Of a stretch of 64,000 bases of DNA, positions 10,704 to 22,867 are shown in pieces. The notes beneath the pieces were generated by a model. That model did no database searches. It worked only from the letters and a program-made list of their open reading frames with translations, and was not told the DNA's origin. Position numbers and translations under genes: made by a program. Location of the stretch: assembly GCF_002209535.1 (NCBI RefSeq), contig NZ_NJIG01000002.1, positions 682,001 to 746,000 of the forward strand, given 5' to 3'. The stretch's first letter is position 1. Each line of letters opens with the position of its first letter. Source of the stretch: Achromobacter marplatensis. GTDB taxonomy: Bacteria > Pseudomonadota > Gammaproteobacteria > Burkholderiales > Burkholderiaceae_B.

Positions 10704-11528
10704 ATGAAGATCCTGATTTCCACCGATATCGAAGGCGTCGCCGGCGTCTTCCATGCTGAACAAGTCCGCGCCGGCAATGGCGAATACGAGCGCGCCCGCG
10801 CCTGGATGACCGCCGAGGCCAATGCGGCCGTGCAAGGCGCGATCGCCGGCGGCGCCGAAGAGATCCTGGTCAACGATTCGCACGGGGGCTTTCGCAACCT
10901 GCTGCCCGACGGCCTGGACGAACGCGCCCGCCTGGTGCTGGGCAAGCCGCGCTACCTGGGCATGATGGGCGGGCTTGAAGAAGGCTGCGATGCCGTCTTC
11001 ATGATCGGCTACCACTCGCGCTCGCAAGGTCGCGGCATCCTGGCCCACACGATCAACAGCTTCGCGTTCTCGCGCGTGTTCATCAACGGGATGGAACTGG
11101 GCGAAGCCGGCCTGTACGGCGCGCTGGCCGGCGAGATGGGCGTGCCCGTCATCCTGGGCACGGGCGACGACGTCTTCATTTCAGAAACCCGCGACACCTT
11201 CCCCGGCGCCGAATGGGTGCAGACCAAAGTGGCGCATGGGCAGGGCAGCGGCATCACCCTGTCCCCCGCCGCTTCCCGCCGCGCCATCGCCGCTGCGGCC
11301 GAAACTGCCGTGCGCAACCTGAAGAAGCAGGCTCCCGTTCCTTTCCGCATTCCCGCCCCTATAGAATGCCGGTTGCAGACGCAGAGCGCGGCGCTCGCCG
11401 ACCTGTTCTGCATGTGGCCCACGCTGGAACGCGTGGACGGCGTCACCTTGCGATTCACCACGGATAGCATGCAGGCCGCCGTCCGTACGCTGAACAGCCT
11501 GGCCGCCATGTCTTTCATGTTGCGCTAA
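10704..11528 (+). CDS. M55 family D-aminopeptidase (DppA type)
   Basis: This zinc peptidase has 274 residues, the same length as Bacillus subtilis DppA. The metal-site pattern of that family is kept: Asp8 and Glu10 (STDIEG), His60 (VNDSH), His103 (GYHSRS) and Glu133 (MELGE). DppA removes N-terminal D-alanine from short peptides. The frame opens further upstream inside the previous gene, but the ATG at 10704 gives the exact family start. With the P1 peptidase before it, this is the second enzyme in the locus able to attack D-residue or otherwise atypical peptides. Confidence 0.88.
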   Translation: MKILISTDIEGVAGVFHAEQVRAGNGEYERARAWMTAEANAAVQGAIAGGAEEILVNDSHGGFRNLLPDGLDERARLVLGKPRYLGMMGGLEEGCDAVFMIGYHSRSQGRGILAHTINSFAFSRVFINGMELGEAGLYGALAGEMGVPVILGTGDDVFISETRDTFPGAEWVQTKVAHGQGSGITLSPAASRRAIAAAAETAVRNLKKQAPVPFRIPAPIECRLQTQSAALADLFCMWPTLERVDGVTLRFTTDSMQAAVRTLNSLAAMSFMLR

Positions 11529-11542
11529 GGATCCCATCCCCC

Positions 11543-13333
11543 ATGTCTAGCACCGACGCCCGTATCGCCCAATTGCGGCAGGCCATGAGCCGCCGCGGCC
11601 TGTCCGCCTATATCGTCCCGTCTTCGGACCCGCACCTGTCCGAGTACCTGCCGGCGCGCTGGCAAGGGCGGCGCTGGCTCTCGGGCTTTACAGGGTCGGT
11701 GGGCACCCTCGTCGTCACGGCGGATTTCGCCGGTCTGTGGGTGGACAGCCGCTACTGGGTGCAGGCCGAGGCGCAACTGGCCGGCACGGGCGTGCAGCTG
11801 ATGAAGATCGCCCTGGCCTCGACCCCCGGGCACGTGGACTGGCTGGCCGCCAACACGCGGGCGGGAGACGTCATCGGCGTGGACGGCCAGGTGCTGGGCC
11901 TGGGCGCCTTCCGCGCGCTGTCGGTGGCCGCGGCCACCTCCGGCGCCACGCTGGAGATCCGTGCGGACCTGTTGGACGAGGTCTGGACGGACCGCGCCGG
12001 CCTGCCGGACGCCAAGATCTATGAGCACGTGGCGCCCGAGGCCTGCGTAAGCCGTGCCGACAAACTGGCGCAGGTGCGCGAGGGCATGCGCGCGCATGGC
12101 GCCGACGTGCATTTCATCTGTACCGTGGACGACATCGCCTGGCTGCTGAATCTGCGCGGCGCCGATGTGGACTACAACCCCGTTTTCGTCGGCCATGCGC
12201 TGATCGGTCTGGACCACGCCACGCTGTTCGTGGCCGACGGCAAGGTCGACGACGCGTTGCGCGCCACGCTGGCCGCCGACGGCGTTGAAGTGGCGGGCTA
12301 TGCCCAGGCTGCCGACGCCTTGGCCTCGCTGGAACTGGACCAGAAGTTGCTGATCGACCCGGCGCGCGTGACGTGCGGCGTGTTCCACGCCATGGACCCG
12401 GCCGTGCCGCGCATCGAGGCGATCAACCCGTCCACATTGTTGAAGTCCCGCAAGACCGACGCCGAGCTGGCCCATGTGCGCCAGGCGATGGCGCAGGACG
12501 GCGCGGCGCTCTGCGAATTCTTCGCCTGGTTCGAAGGCGCGCTGGGCAAGGAAACCATCACCGAACTGACGATCGACGAGCAGATCACCGCCGCCCGCGC
12601 GCGCCGGCCGGCCTATGTCTGCCCCAGCTTCGCCACCATCGCCGGCTTCAACGCCAACGGCGCCATGCCGCATTACCGCGCTACGCCGGAATCGCACGCC
12701 ACCATTGAGGGCGACGGCCTGTTGCTGATCGATTCGGGCGGGCAGTACCTGGGCGGCACCACCGACATCACCCGCGTGGTCGCGGTGGGCACGCCCAGCG
12801 CCGACCAGAAGGTGGACTTCACGCTGGTGCTCAAGGGCATGATCGCGCTGTCGCGCGCTTCTTTCCCGCGCGGCACCCCGTCGCCCATGCTGGATGCCAT
12901 CGCGCGCGCGCCCATCTGGGAAGGCGGTGCGGAGTACGGCCATGGCACCGGCCACGGCGTGGGTTACTTCCTGAACGTGCATGAAGGCCCGCAGGTCATT
13001 TCGTACCGCGCCATGCCGGGCCCGCACACGGCGATGGAGCCGGGCATGATCACGTCGAACGAACCGGGCATCTATCGCCCGGGCCGTTGGGGCGTGCGCA
13101 TCGAGAACCTGGTGGCCAACCGCAGTTGGCTTACGTCCGAACTGGGCGAATTCCTGTGCTTCGAAACGCTGACGCTGTGCCCGATCGACACCCGCTGCAT
13201 CGAGGCGTCGCTGATGCGCGCCGACGAGACCGCCTGGCTGAACGACTATCACAAGACGGTGTTCGAGCGCCTGTCGCCGCTGGTCGAAGGCGAGGCGCTG
13301 GCCTGGCTGACGCGCCGTACCGCAGCGATCTGA
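11543..13333 (+). CDS. aminopeptidase P family (Xaa-Pro aminopeptidase), M24B
   Basis: This is a 596-residue cytosolic metallopeptidase that removes the residue before proline. Two creatinase-like N-terminal domains precede a pita-bread catalytic domain. The five expected metal ligands are present: Asp397 (IDSGG), Asp408 (TTDITR), His471 (GHGTGHGVG), Glu507 (SNEPGIY) and Glu521 (RIENL). Length is that of the large three-domain bacterial/eukaryotic form rather than the 440-residue PepP. The spacing of 14 bases to the preceding gene and the terminator right after it mark it as the last gene of the peptide locus. Confidence 0.9.
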   Translation: MSSTDARIAQLRQAMSRRGLSAYIVPSSDPHLSEYLPARWQGRRWLSGFTGSVGTLVVTADFAGLWVDSRYWVQAEAQLAGTGVQLMKIALASTPGHVDWLAANTRAGDVIGVDGQVLGLGAFRALSVAAATSGATLEIRADLLDEVWTDRAGLPDAKIYEHVAPEACVSRADKLAQVREGMRAHGADVHFICTVDDIAWLLNLRGADVDYNPVFVGHALIGLDHATLFVADGKVDDALRATLAADGVEVAGYAQAADALASLELDQKLLIDPARVTCGVFHAMDPAVPRIEAINPSTLLKSRKTDAELAHVRQAMAQDGAALCEFFAWFEGALGKETITELTIDEQITAARARRPAYVCPSFATIAGFNANGAMPHYRATPESHATIEGDGLLLIDSGGQYLGGTTDITRVVAVGTPSADQKVDFTLVLKGMIALSRASFPRGTPSPMLDAIARAPIWEGGAEYGHGTGHGVGYFLNVHEGPQVISYRAMPGPHTAMEPGMITSNEPGIYRPGRWGVRIENLVANRSWLTSELGEFLCFETLTLCPIDTRCIEASLMRADETAWLNDYHKTVFERLSPLVEGEALAWLTRRTAAI

Positions 13334-13352
13334 CCTTCGGGGCGAGTCCGTG

Positions 13353-13387
13353 AAAAAGGCCGTGGGCGTAGCGCCCGCGGCCTTTTT
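13353..13387. terminator. bidirectional Rho-independent terminator
   Basis: AAAAAGGCCGTGGGC pairs with GCCCGCGGCCTTTTT over 15 positions (one G-T pair) around a short loop. The A-tract and T-tract make it work on both strands. It separates the end of the peptidase locus from the convergent membrane-protein gene. Confidence 0.92.
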
Positions 13388-13417
13388 CCTTGTGCGGCCC
13401 TTTGGCGCGGACGGGCG

Positions 13418-14416
13418 TCAGGCTTCCGACGCGGCCCTTGCGCGCGGGTAGAAAAGGAGCCTGCCGATCAGGCAGCCCAAGGCCAGCAGCACGGCGTAGG
13501 CCACGAACGCCACCACAGGCGACATAGGCGATAGCGCCGCGCGGATCAATTGGTCCCAGGTCATCGCTCGGACCATCAGGAATCCCACGCCGACGCCCAG
13601 TGCCTGGGCCAGCCAGAACGCGAGCGTGCCGTGGGCCACCGCCCGGCCCAGCCGCGCCGCGCCGATGGCGCGCGGCAGGAGGTTCCGGCAGAGCAACGCG
13701 CACAGCGCCAGCAGGATCACCGGCAGCGCCAGGTAGCCCAGCAAGTATTCCGTCCAGCCCGCGCTCAGGGAGTGCATCTGCAAGAAGCCGCCCAGCGAGA
13801 TCGAGACGCTCAGTTGCCAGATCAGCACGGTCAGCCCGGCGATCCAGGCCGCCTGGCGCCGCTCGTACGCGGGGCCGCCGGCCGGGCCGGCAGGCTGCAC
13901 GGTCCAGGCGGCAATGCGCACGACGACGCAGATGCCGATCATCTCCAGCACGATGGTCACGACCCGCACGATGATGCCCAGCGCCAGGAACTGGCCGACG
14001 ATGCCGACGCCGAACCGGGCTTCCAGCATGTCTCGGTTGTTCATGACGAAGCCCATGAGCGCGCTATGCAGGAATGCCATGCCGGCGGCCACGGCCAGCG
14101 TGTAGACCAGCATCAGGGCGATGAAGGTGCCGAATAGCTTGCGGGGCTCGTCCACGGCCGTCGTGTTGTTGCGCTCGAGCCAACGGCGCATGGCGCCCCA
14201 GGTGGTCAGCCCGGCGATCGCCGCTGCCGCGGCGATATGCGCCAGGAGCGGGGCCAGGAACTGGGGCTCGGTGTGCATCTCCCGCATTTGCAGGGACTGC
14301 GGCAGGCCGAACATCGTGTAGGTCTGGACCACGGCGGCATACGCCAGGCGCAGGAAGACGGCGGTCAGCGCCAGTCGCCACGCGAGCGAGGTAGGGGATC
14401 GGGCGGGATCGGTCAT
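13418..14416 (-). CDS. polytopic inner-membrane protein of unknown function
   Basis: I do not recognise a family. The 332-residue product has about eight to nine hydrophobic segments, starting near residue 10 (LAWRLALTAVFLRLAYAAVV) and ending with a helix before a short basic tail. Many helices are alanine-, leucine- and valine-rich. No soluble domain, heme-type histidine pair or transporter signature was found. A longer frame starts at 14569, but the extra residues lie in the pyrG promoter region, so the ATG at 14416 is preferred. It is divergent from pyrG and shares no operon. Confidence 0.7.
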   Translation of the reverse strand: MTDPARSPTSLAWRLALTAVFLRLAYAAVVQTYTMFGLPQSLQMREMHTEPQFLAPLLAHIAAAAAIAGLTTWGAMRRWLERNNTTAVDEPRKLFGTFIALMLVYTLAVAAGMAFLHSALMGFVMNNRDMLEARFGVGIVGQFLALGIIVRVVTIVLEMIGICVVVRIAAWTVQPAGPAGGPAYERRQAAWIAGLTVLIWQLSVSISLGGFLQMHSLSAGWTEYLLGYLALPVILLALCALLCRNLLPRAIGAARLGRAVAHGTLAFWLAQALGVGVGFLMVRAMTWDQLIRAALSPMSPVVAFVAYAVLLALGCLIGRLLFYPRARAASEA

Positions 14417-14588
14417 CGGGAAAGGGCGGGAATTGTTGAGAAAAAACAGCAGTCGAAAAATTAGGGATCGAACATAGCACGACGCTATCCCGCGCCATGC
14501 AACGCGTTGGCCGGCGACGCGTTTCGAGTGCTGCCAAATGTTACGCGTCATCGCTAGGGGAAAACCCAAATAACCTTCGCCTCCCGGC

Positions 14589-16291
<1,703 letters not shown>

Positions 16292-16507
16292 TGCGCGTCC
16301 GCGGTCTCGAGTTCCGCATGCGGATCCTCGGGGCCGCGGGCCCGTCCCCCAGCGTCGGCCTGTACGGCGGCGCTGCTTTCGGATACAACCAATTAGCAAC
16401 GGATATGCGTCGCCGTGCCGCTTTCAGCGACACTGGCGGCGTTGCCGTATCTGGCGTCAGCTATCCGCTGTAGATACCCACCAACGCAACTGTCCTGAAG
16501 GAACCCC

Positions 16508-18080
<1,573 letters not shown>

Positions 18081-18151
18081 TGGGAAGCGCGGCAGCGGCG
18101 CCTGGCGCCGCCGCCGCATCCGCGCCACGACTGCTCTGAGGGTTCTCGCGT

Positions 18152-18604
18152 ATGCGCCTGTTGTTCCTGGTGCTGTTCGTGCTGGTAGGCTTGATCCAAT
18201 ACCCGCTGTGGCTGGGTAAGGGCGGCTGGTTCAAGGTCTGGGATCTGCAACGCCAAGTGGCGGAGCAGCGCGAGACCAATGAAGGCCTGCGCGCGCGCAA
18301 TGCCGCGCTGGAAGCCGAAGTGCGGGATCTTGAAGGCGGCTCTGGCGCCATCGAAGAGCGCGCCCGTGGCGAGCTCGGCATGATGCGTGATGGTGAAGTG
18401 TTCGTGCACATTCTGCCGCAGAACACGCAGCCTCCCGCCGCCGGCGCGTCGCTGGCGACAGACCCCGCAGCCAAACCGCCCACCGCCACGCGCGCCAGCG
18501 CGCCGGCTGCCAAGCCGCCCGCCAATCGGGCGGCCAGCCCTGCCGCCAACCCGGCGGCGCCCAAACCGGCCACGCCGGCAAGCAACGCCACGACCCGCCA
18601 CTGA
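18152..18604 (+). CDS. ftsB: cell division protein FtsB, long C-terminal tail
   Basis: FtsB is a bitopic inner-membrane protein that bridges FtsL and FtsQ in the divisome. Residues 1-20 are the membrane helix. Residues of about 30-70 form a coiled coil ([17 protein letters not shown]), followed by the conserved ERAR-ELGM segment. After about residue 95 the chain continues as a 50-residue tail almost wholly of Ala, Pro, Lys, Arg, Ser and Thr, which is absent from the roughly 100-residue E. coli protein. The position after eno is the normal one. Its stop lies in a palindrome shared with the convergent gene. Confidence 0.92.
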   Translation: MRLLFLVLFVLVGLIQYPLWLGKGGWFKVWDLQRQVAEQRETNEGLRARNAALEAEVRDLEGGSGAIEERARGELGMMRDGEVFVHILPQNTQPPAAGASLATDPAAKPPTATRASAPAAKPPANRAASPAANPAAPKPATPASNATTRH

Positions 18605-18617
18605 GGTTTTTCCTCAG
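18601..18617. terminator. short palindrome spanning two convergent stop codons
   Basis: CTGAGG-TTTTT-CCTCAG holds the ftsB stop (18602-18604) in the left arm and the stop of the minus-strand TadE-like gene (18614-18616) in the right arm. The stem is only 6 bp with the T-run in the loop, so termination is uncertain. Confidence 0.35.
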
Positions 18618-19354
18618 GGGCAGCGGACGTCGCGGCAGGCGCCGGCCACCATTCCTTCCGGTTGAGGCATCTTGCCTGACCAATCAACCGGATGCGAGTG
18701 CATCTCCATCTCCAGTTCTACCCGAATCGGCAGCAGGCCGTGCGCACGCGCCACGCCTGCATAGCTGGCGTCGTCGCGTCCCAAGGCCGCCAGCAGCATG
18801 CGCACGGGCGGCAGCAAGGGCCGGTGCAGATAGGTCAGGCGCAGTTTCAGCGTGTTCGCATCGAAGATGCTCAAGCCTCCGGGCGGGGGAGGCCGGCGCG
18901 CGTGCTGCAGGTCCTGGTAGTCGTTGTCGATAGCGCGCAAGCCCGGCGCCGCCGCCACCGTGAGCCCGGCGCGGCCGTGCTGGCGGAAGGCGCGGGTGTC
19001 TGGCTGCAGGATTTCAATGCGCCACGGGGTCAGGCCGGTCAGTGCCGCAATACCTGCCTGGGCGCGTTCCAGCCGGCGCCGCGCGTCGGCCTTGCCCGCC
19101 GTGCCTTCCCCGCCGGCATGCAGCGGCAGCAACGCTTGTTGAAAAGCGTGCCGCATGCGGGCGGGTTCGCCATGGGCGGTGGCGCCTGCGCGGGCGGCTT
19201 CGATCAGCGCCAGGTGCGCCATCTGGCGTACGGCCTGCCAGCGGGCGGCTTCGATCGCCAGCAGGCCCAGCAGCAGCACCACGGCGCCAGCCACGGCGAA
19301 TTCGATGGCGGCGGCGCCCCGCTGCCGCGAACAGGCAAAGAAAAAGGCGGTCAT
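18614..19354 (-). CDS. TadE-like pseudopilin-type protein
   Basis: The 246-residue product (ATG at 19354; an upstream ATG at 19378 would add 8 residues) opens with the TadE/TadG pattern: RQRGAAAIEFAVAG followed by one hydrophobic helix (VVLLLGLLAIEAARW). TadE-type proteins are prepilin-like envelope proteins of tight-adherence pili. The rest of the chain is soluble, proline-rich and unrecognised. No tad or flp gene lies nearby, so a pilus role is doubtful here. It follows hslO on the same strand after 88 bases. Confidence 0.65.
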   Translation of the reverse strand: MTAFFFACSRQRGAAAIEFAVAGAVVLLLGLLAIEAARWQAVRQMAHLALIEAARAGATAHGEPARMRHAFQQALLPLHAGGEGTAGKADARRRLERAQAGIAALTGLTPWRIEILQPDTRAFRQHGRAGLTVAAAPGLRAIDNDYQDLQHARRPPPPGGLSIFDANTLKLRLTYLHRPLLPPVRMLLAALGRDDASYAGVARAHGLLPIRVELEMEMHSHPVDWSGKMPQPEGMVAGACRDVRCP

Positions 19355-19442
19355 GGCTGCGCAGTGTGGCGCGGGCATGACCGCCCGTCGATACGGACAA
19401 TCCGAAGGGGTGAAAACGTCCCGCCAGGCGGGACGCGGGGCA

Positions 19443-20372
19443 TCAGTGCACGGTCGGGGGCGCGTCGTCGGCCGGGGGCTGGTTCGGCGCAAACAGGGTG
19501 GCGCAGTCGACCGCGTCGAACTTGTAGGGCTTGCCGCAGAAGTCGCACGACACGTCCACCTGGCCGCGCTCGGCCAGGACGCTGTTGACTTCCTCTTCGC
19601 CCAGCGAACGCAGCATGCTTGCCACCCGCTCGCGGGTGCAGGGGCAATGCCAGCTTACCGTCACCGGATCGAAGGCCAGCAGGGTGTCTTCCCAGAACAG
19701 GCGGTGGATCAGCGTGTCGATCTCGGCTTCCAGCAGTTCGTCGCGCTTGAGGGTGCTGGCCAGCGCATTGGTGCGGTCCCAGGTTTCCGCCGCGGCCTGC
19801 TCGGTCAACAGCGGCGCATCCGTGCCGCCATGGAAGGGCAGGCGCTGGATCAGCATGCCGGCGGCATGGTCGGCATCCGCCGCCAGCCACAGGCGCGTGT
19901 CCAGCTGTTCGGACGCCTTCATGTAGTGTTGCAGGGCCTCGGCCACGGTCTCGCCTTCCAGCGGCACGATGCCCTGGTAGGCCTGCTGGCCCGGCAGCTT
20001 GCGCTGCGGGTCCAGCACCACGATGAAGCGGCCGGCGCCGCCGGGGTTCAGCAGGCTTTGCATCGTGCCGTCGACGGGCACGTCATGGCCTTCGCGCACT
20101 TTGACGGTGGCGCGCAGGCTCAGGTCGGAGCGGCATTCCACCACCAGCAGGGCGATGGGTCCGTCGCCCTGGATCTGGAGCACCAGCGAGCCCTCAAACT
20201 TGATGTTGGCGGCAAGCAGGGTGGACGCGGCGACCAGTTCGCCCAGCAGGTGGGTGATGGCGGGCGGGTAGTCGTGGTTGGCCTGGACGGCCTTCCAGGT
20301 CGCCTCAAGGCGCACGGCCTGGACGCGGACGCTGCGGTCTTCGGTAAGGTATTTTTTGAGCTGATCGGTCAT
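19443..20372 (-). CDS. hslO: redox-regulated chaperone Hsp33
   Basis: Hsp33 is a cytosolic holdase switched on by oxidation. The 309-residue protein keeps the C-terminal zinc/redox centre: Cys243 and Cys245 (HCPC), then Cys276 and Cys279 (CDFC), the spacing expected of the family. The N-terminal domain opens with the QLKKYLTEDRSVRV segment. The gene follows the gamma-carbonic anhydrase gene on the same strand after 73 bases containing a GC hairpin (20404-20424), so linked transcription is possible. Confidence 0.95.
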   Translation of the reverse strand: MTDQLKKYLTEDRSVRVQAVRLEATWKAVQANHDYPPAITHLLGELVAASTLLAANIKFEGSLVLQIQGDGPIALLVVECRSDLSLRATVKVREGHDVPVDGTMQSLLNPGGAGRFIVVLDPQRKLPGQQAYQGIVPLEGETVAEALQHYMKASEQLDTRLWLAADADHAAGMLIQRLPFHGGTDAPLLTEQAAAETWDRTNALASTLKRDELLEAEIDTLIHRLFWEDTLLAFDPVTVSWHCPCTRERVASMLRSLGEEEVNSVLAERGQVDVSCDFCGKPYKFDAVDCATLFAPNQPPADDAPPTVH

Positions 20373-20403
20373 AGCGGAATGTTAGCCGATCAGGGGCGCG
20401 ATT

Positions 20404-20424
20404 CCCCCTGCTGGCAGCAGGGGG
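20404..20424. promoter_or_regulatory. GC hairpin between carbonic anhydrase gene and hslO
   Basis: A perfect 9-bp stem CCCCCTGCT / AGCAGGGGG with a GGC loop lies 3' of the carbonic anhydrase gene and 5' of hslO. No T-tract is seen, so it is at most a partial terminator or an mRNA stability element. Confidence 0.45.
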
Positions 20425-20445
20425 TTCAACGGCGCCCTGGGGCGT

Positions 20446-20967
20446 TCAGGCCAGCCGTTTCAGGGCTGTCTTGTAGTGTTGGCCCCGCGCCACGTAATGG
20501 GCGGTGTTTTTGTGCAGATTGGCGATTTCCTCGTCCGAGAGCTCGCGGACGATCTTGCCGATGCCGATCACCAGCGAATTGTCGGGGATGATCCGGTCTT
20601 CCGGGATGATCGCGCCGGCGCCGATCAGGCAGTTGCGGCCGATGACCGCATTGTTCAAGACGATGGCCTGCATGCCCACCAGGGCGCCCTCGTGGATGGT
20701 ACAGCCGTGCAGCATGGCCTGGTGGCCCACCGTCACGTTGGGGCCGATCGTCATGGGACAGCCGCTGTCCACGTGCAGGACGCTGGATTCCTGGATATTG
20801 GTGCCGTGGCGGATCAGGATGGCGTCGTTGTCGCCGCGGATCGATACGTTCGACCAGATGCTGACGCCCGCTTCCAGCGTGACGTTGCCGATGATGTCGG
20901 CACTGTCGGCCACGTAGGCGGCGGGGTCGATGCGGGGGATCAGGTCGTCAAGCTGGTAAATGGGCAT
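20446..20967 (-). CDS. gamma-carbonic anhydrase family protein (YrdA type)
   Basis: This is a 173-residue left-handed beta-helix protein built of hexapeptide repeats. The three histidines that bind zinc in gamma-class enzymes appear at His65 (LHVD), His82 (VGHQ) and His87 (LHG). It may hydrate CO2, but many members of this group show little activity. The ATG at 20967 is chosen because upstream codons run into the preceding gene's low-complexity tail. It starts 4 bases after the stop of the acyl-CoA synthetase gene and is clearly co-transcribed with it. Confidence 0.88.
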   Translation of the reverse strand: MPIYQLDDLIPRIDPAAYVADSADIIGNVTLEAGVSIWSNVSIRGDNDAILIRHGTNIQESSVLHVDSGCPMTIGPNVTVGHQAMLHGCTIHEGALVGMQAIVLNNAVIGRNCLIGAGAIIPEDRIIPDNSLVIGIGKIVRELSDEEIANLHKNTAHYVARGQHYKTALKRLA

Positions 20968-20971
20968 TGCC

Positions 20972-22738
20972 TCAGGTCTCCGGTTGCTTCTCGGGGCCGC
21001 CGTGGGCCGTGTCGACGGTGACGGTCGCGGTCGCGACAGGTGCCGCCGCGACGGGGCCTGCCGCGGCGACGGGCGCCGGGGCGGCGGCGCGGGCGCGCTC
21101 TTCTTCGCGCAGGCGCAAGACACGGCGCTGGATCTTACCGGTGGTGGTCATCGGCAATTCGTCGACGAATTCGATCTCTTTCGGGTATTCGTAGGGCGCC
21201 AGCCGCTCGCGCACATGTTCCTGCAGGTTTTCGATGACGTCGGCGCGGTCACGGTGGACGAACTCCGGCGTCAGCACGACATAGGCCTTGACCAGGGCGC
21301 CGCGCTCGGCGTCCGGCTTGGGCACGACGGCGGCGTTGGCCACGGCGGGATGCCCGATCAGGCAGCTTTCGATTTCACCCGGGCCGATCCGGTAGCCGGA
21401 CGACTTGAACACGTCGTCGGCGCGGCCGGCATACCAGAGGTAGCCGTCGGCATCCACGGTGGCGAGGTCGCCCGTCAGGCACCAATCACCCTTGAATTTG
21501 GCCTGCGTGGCCGCTTCGTTGCGCCAGTAGCCCAGGAACATCACCGGGTCGGGGTAGCCGTGGATGTCCAGCCGGTTGACGGCGATTTCGCCGGTTTCAC
21601 CGGCAGCCACGGGCTGGCCGTCATCGTTTAAGACCGCGACCTGATGGCCGGGGTAGGGCCGGCCCATGCTGCCGGGCCGGGCGGGCCAGCGCTTCTGGCT
21701 GTTGCCCACCACGTAGTTCATCTCGGTCTGGCCGAACATTTCGTTGGGCGTCACGCCCAGCGCCGACTGGCACCATTCAAAGACGGTTTCGCCCACGCTT
21801 TCACCCGCGCTCATGATGGAGCGCAGGGCCAGCTGGTAGCGGTTGCGGGGTTCCGGCACCGCCTTCATCATCATCTTCAGGGCGGTGGGGAAGAGGAAGG
21901 TGTTGGTAACTTGATAGCGTTCCAGCAGCTCGAATGCGCGCTCGACGGAAAAGCGCCCGCGCGTGCCCACGATGGGGTGCCCGAAATACAGGGTGGGCAG
22001 CAGCGCGTCCATCATGCCGCCCGTCCACGCCCAGTCGGCTGGCGACCAGAACACGTCGGCCGGCTTGGGGAACCAGTCCTGCGAGGCCACGAAGCCCGGC
22101 AGGTTGCCGATCAGCACGCTGTGCGGCAGCAGGGCGCCCTTGGGCGCACCCGTGGTGCCCGAGGTATAGAGCAGGATGGCGGGGTCCGACGACCGCGTCG
22201 GGATAGCCTTGAATTCGCTGGGCTGGCGGGCCAGCAGGCTGCGCCAGGGCAGCACGCGCTCGTCGGCGAAGCCGATGCCGATGATCTGCTGCAGGTTGGG
22301 GCAGTTGTCGCTGACGGCCAGCAGATTCGCGCTGGAGGCGTGGTCCACGATGGCGACTCGGGTTTCGGAGTCGCGCAGGCGGGTTTCCAGGGCCTCGGGG
22401 CCGAACAGGGTCGATAGCGGCAGCACGACGCCGCCCACCGTGTAGATGGCCATGTGGGCAACGACGGTTTCAGGGCGTTGCCCCAAAACGACACCGACCC
22501 GATCCCCGCGGCCCACGCCCATTTTCACCAGGCCATTGGCCAATTGGTTGACGGCCTCGGCCAGCCGGGCATAGGTCCAGACCTCGCGGTTGCCGGACTC
22601 ATCTTCGTAATAGATGGCAATGCGCCGCGCATCCGGACTACTGGATGCCCAGCGGTGGCAGCACGCATCCGCAATGTTGAACTGGGTGGGTACCAGCCAG
22701 CGGAATGATTGGTAGAGCGCCTGATATTGGTCGTTCAT
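20972..22738 (-). CDS. AMP-forming acyl-CoA synthetase
   Basis: This ANL-superfamily ligase has 588 residues and activates a carboxylic acid to its CoA ester through an acyl-adenylate. The phosphate-binding loop is LLYTSGTTGAPKG (about 190-202), followed by NEMFGQTEMNYV and the hinge/C-terminal motifs GYLWYAGRADDVFKSSGYRIGP. The final lysine region reads PMTTTGKIQRRVLR. A 45-residue Ala/Pro/Val tail follows the catalytic domain. The substrate is unknown; acetate, propionate or a medium chain are all possible. The ATG at 22738 is preferred to upstream in-frame starts. Confidence 0.85.
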   Translation of the reverse strand: MNDQYQALYQSFRWLVPTQFNIADACCHRWASSSPDARRIAIYYEDESGNREVWTYARLAEAVNQLANGLVKMGVGRGDRVGVVLGQRPETVVAHMAIYTVGGVVLPLSTLFGPEALETRLRDSETRVAIVDHASSANLLAVSDNCPNLQQIIGIGFADERVLPWRSLLARQPSEFKAIPTRSSDPAILLYTSGTTGAPKGALLPHSVLIGNLPGFVASQDWFPKPADVFWSPADWAWTGGMMDALLPTLYFGHPIVGTRGRFSVERAFELLERYQVTNTFLFPTALKMMMKAVPEPRNRYQLALRSIMSAGESVGETVFEWCQSALGVTPNEMFGQTEMNYVVGNSQKRWPARPGSMGRPYPGHQVAVLNDDGQPVAAGETGEIAVNRLDIHGYPDPVMFLGYWRNEAATQAKFKGDWCLTGDLATVDADGYLWYAGRADDVFKSSGYRIGPGEIESCLIGHPAVANAAVVPKPDAERGALVKAYVVLTPEFVHRDRADVIENLQEHVRERLAPYEYPKEIEFVDELPMTTTGKIQRRVLRLREEERARAAAPAPVAAAGPVAAAPVATATVTVDTAHGGPEKQPET

Positions 22739-22867
22739 GGCCCTATGTTGTAAGCATGTTGCAGCTGCGTGAACGGGCCAACTCGCCCGTTGCCTCAGAT
22801 GCAAGCATGACCTAGAGGGCCGTGAACTGCAATATCCCCGTTGCGTAATGGGGACGCATACGGGTTA

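Noticed and set aside
20972-21110. Frameshift or fusion at the end of the acyl-CoA synthetase
   Set aside because: The Ala/Pro/Val tail is an in-frame low-complexity extension after a complete catalytic domain and ends in a normal stop 4 bases before the carbonic anhydrase start.
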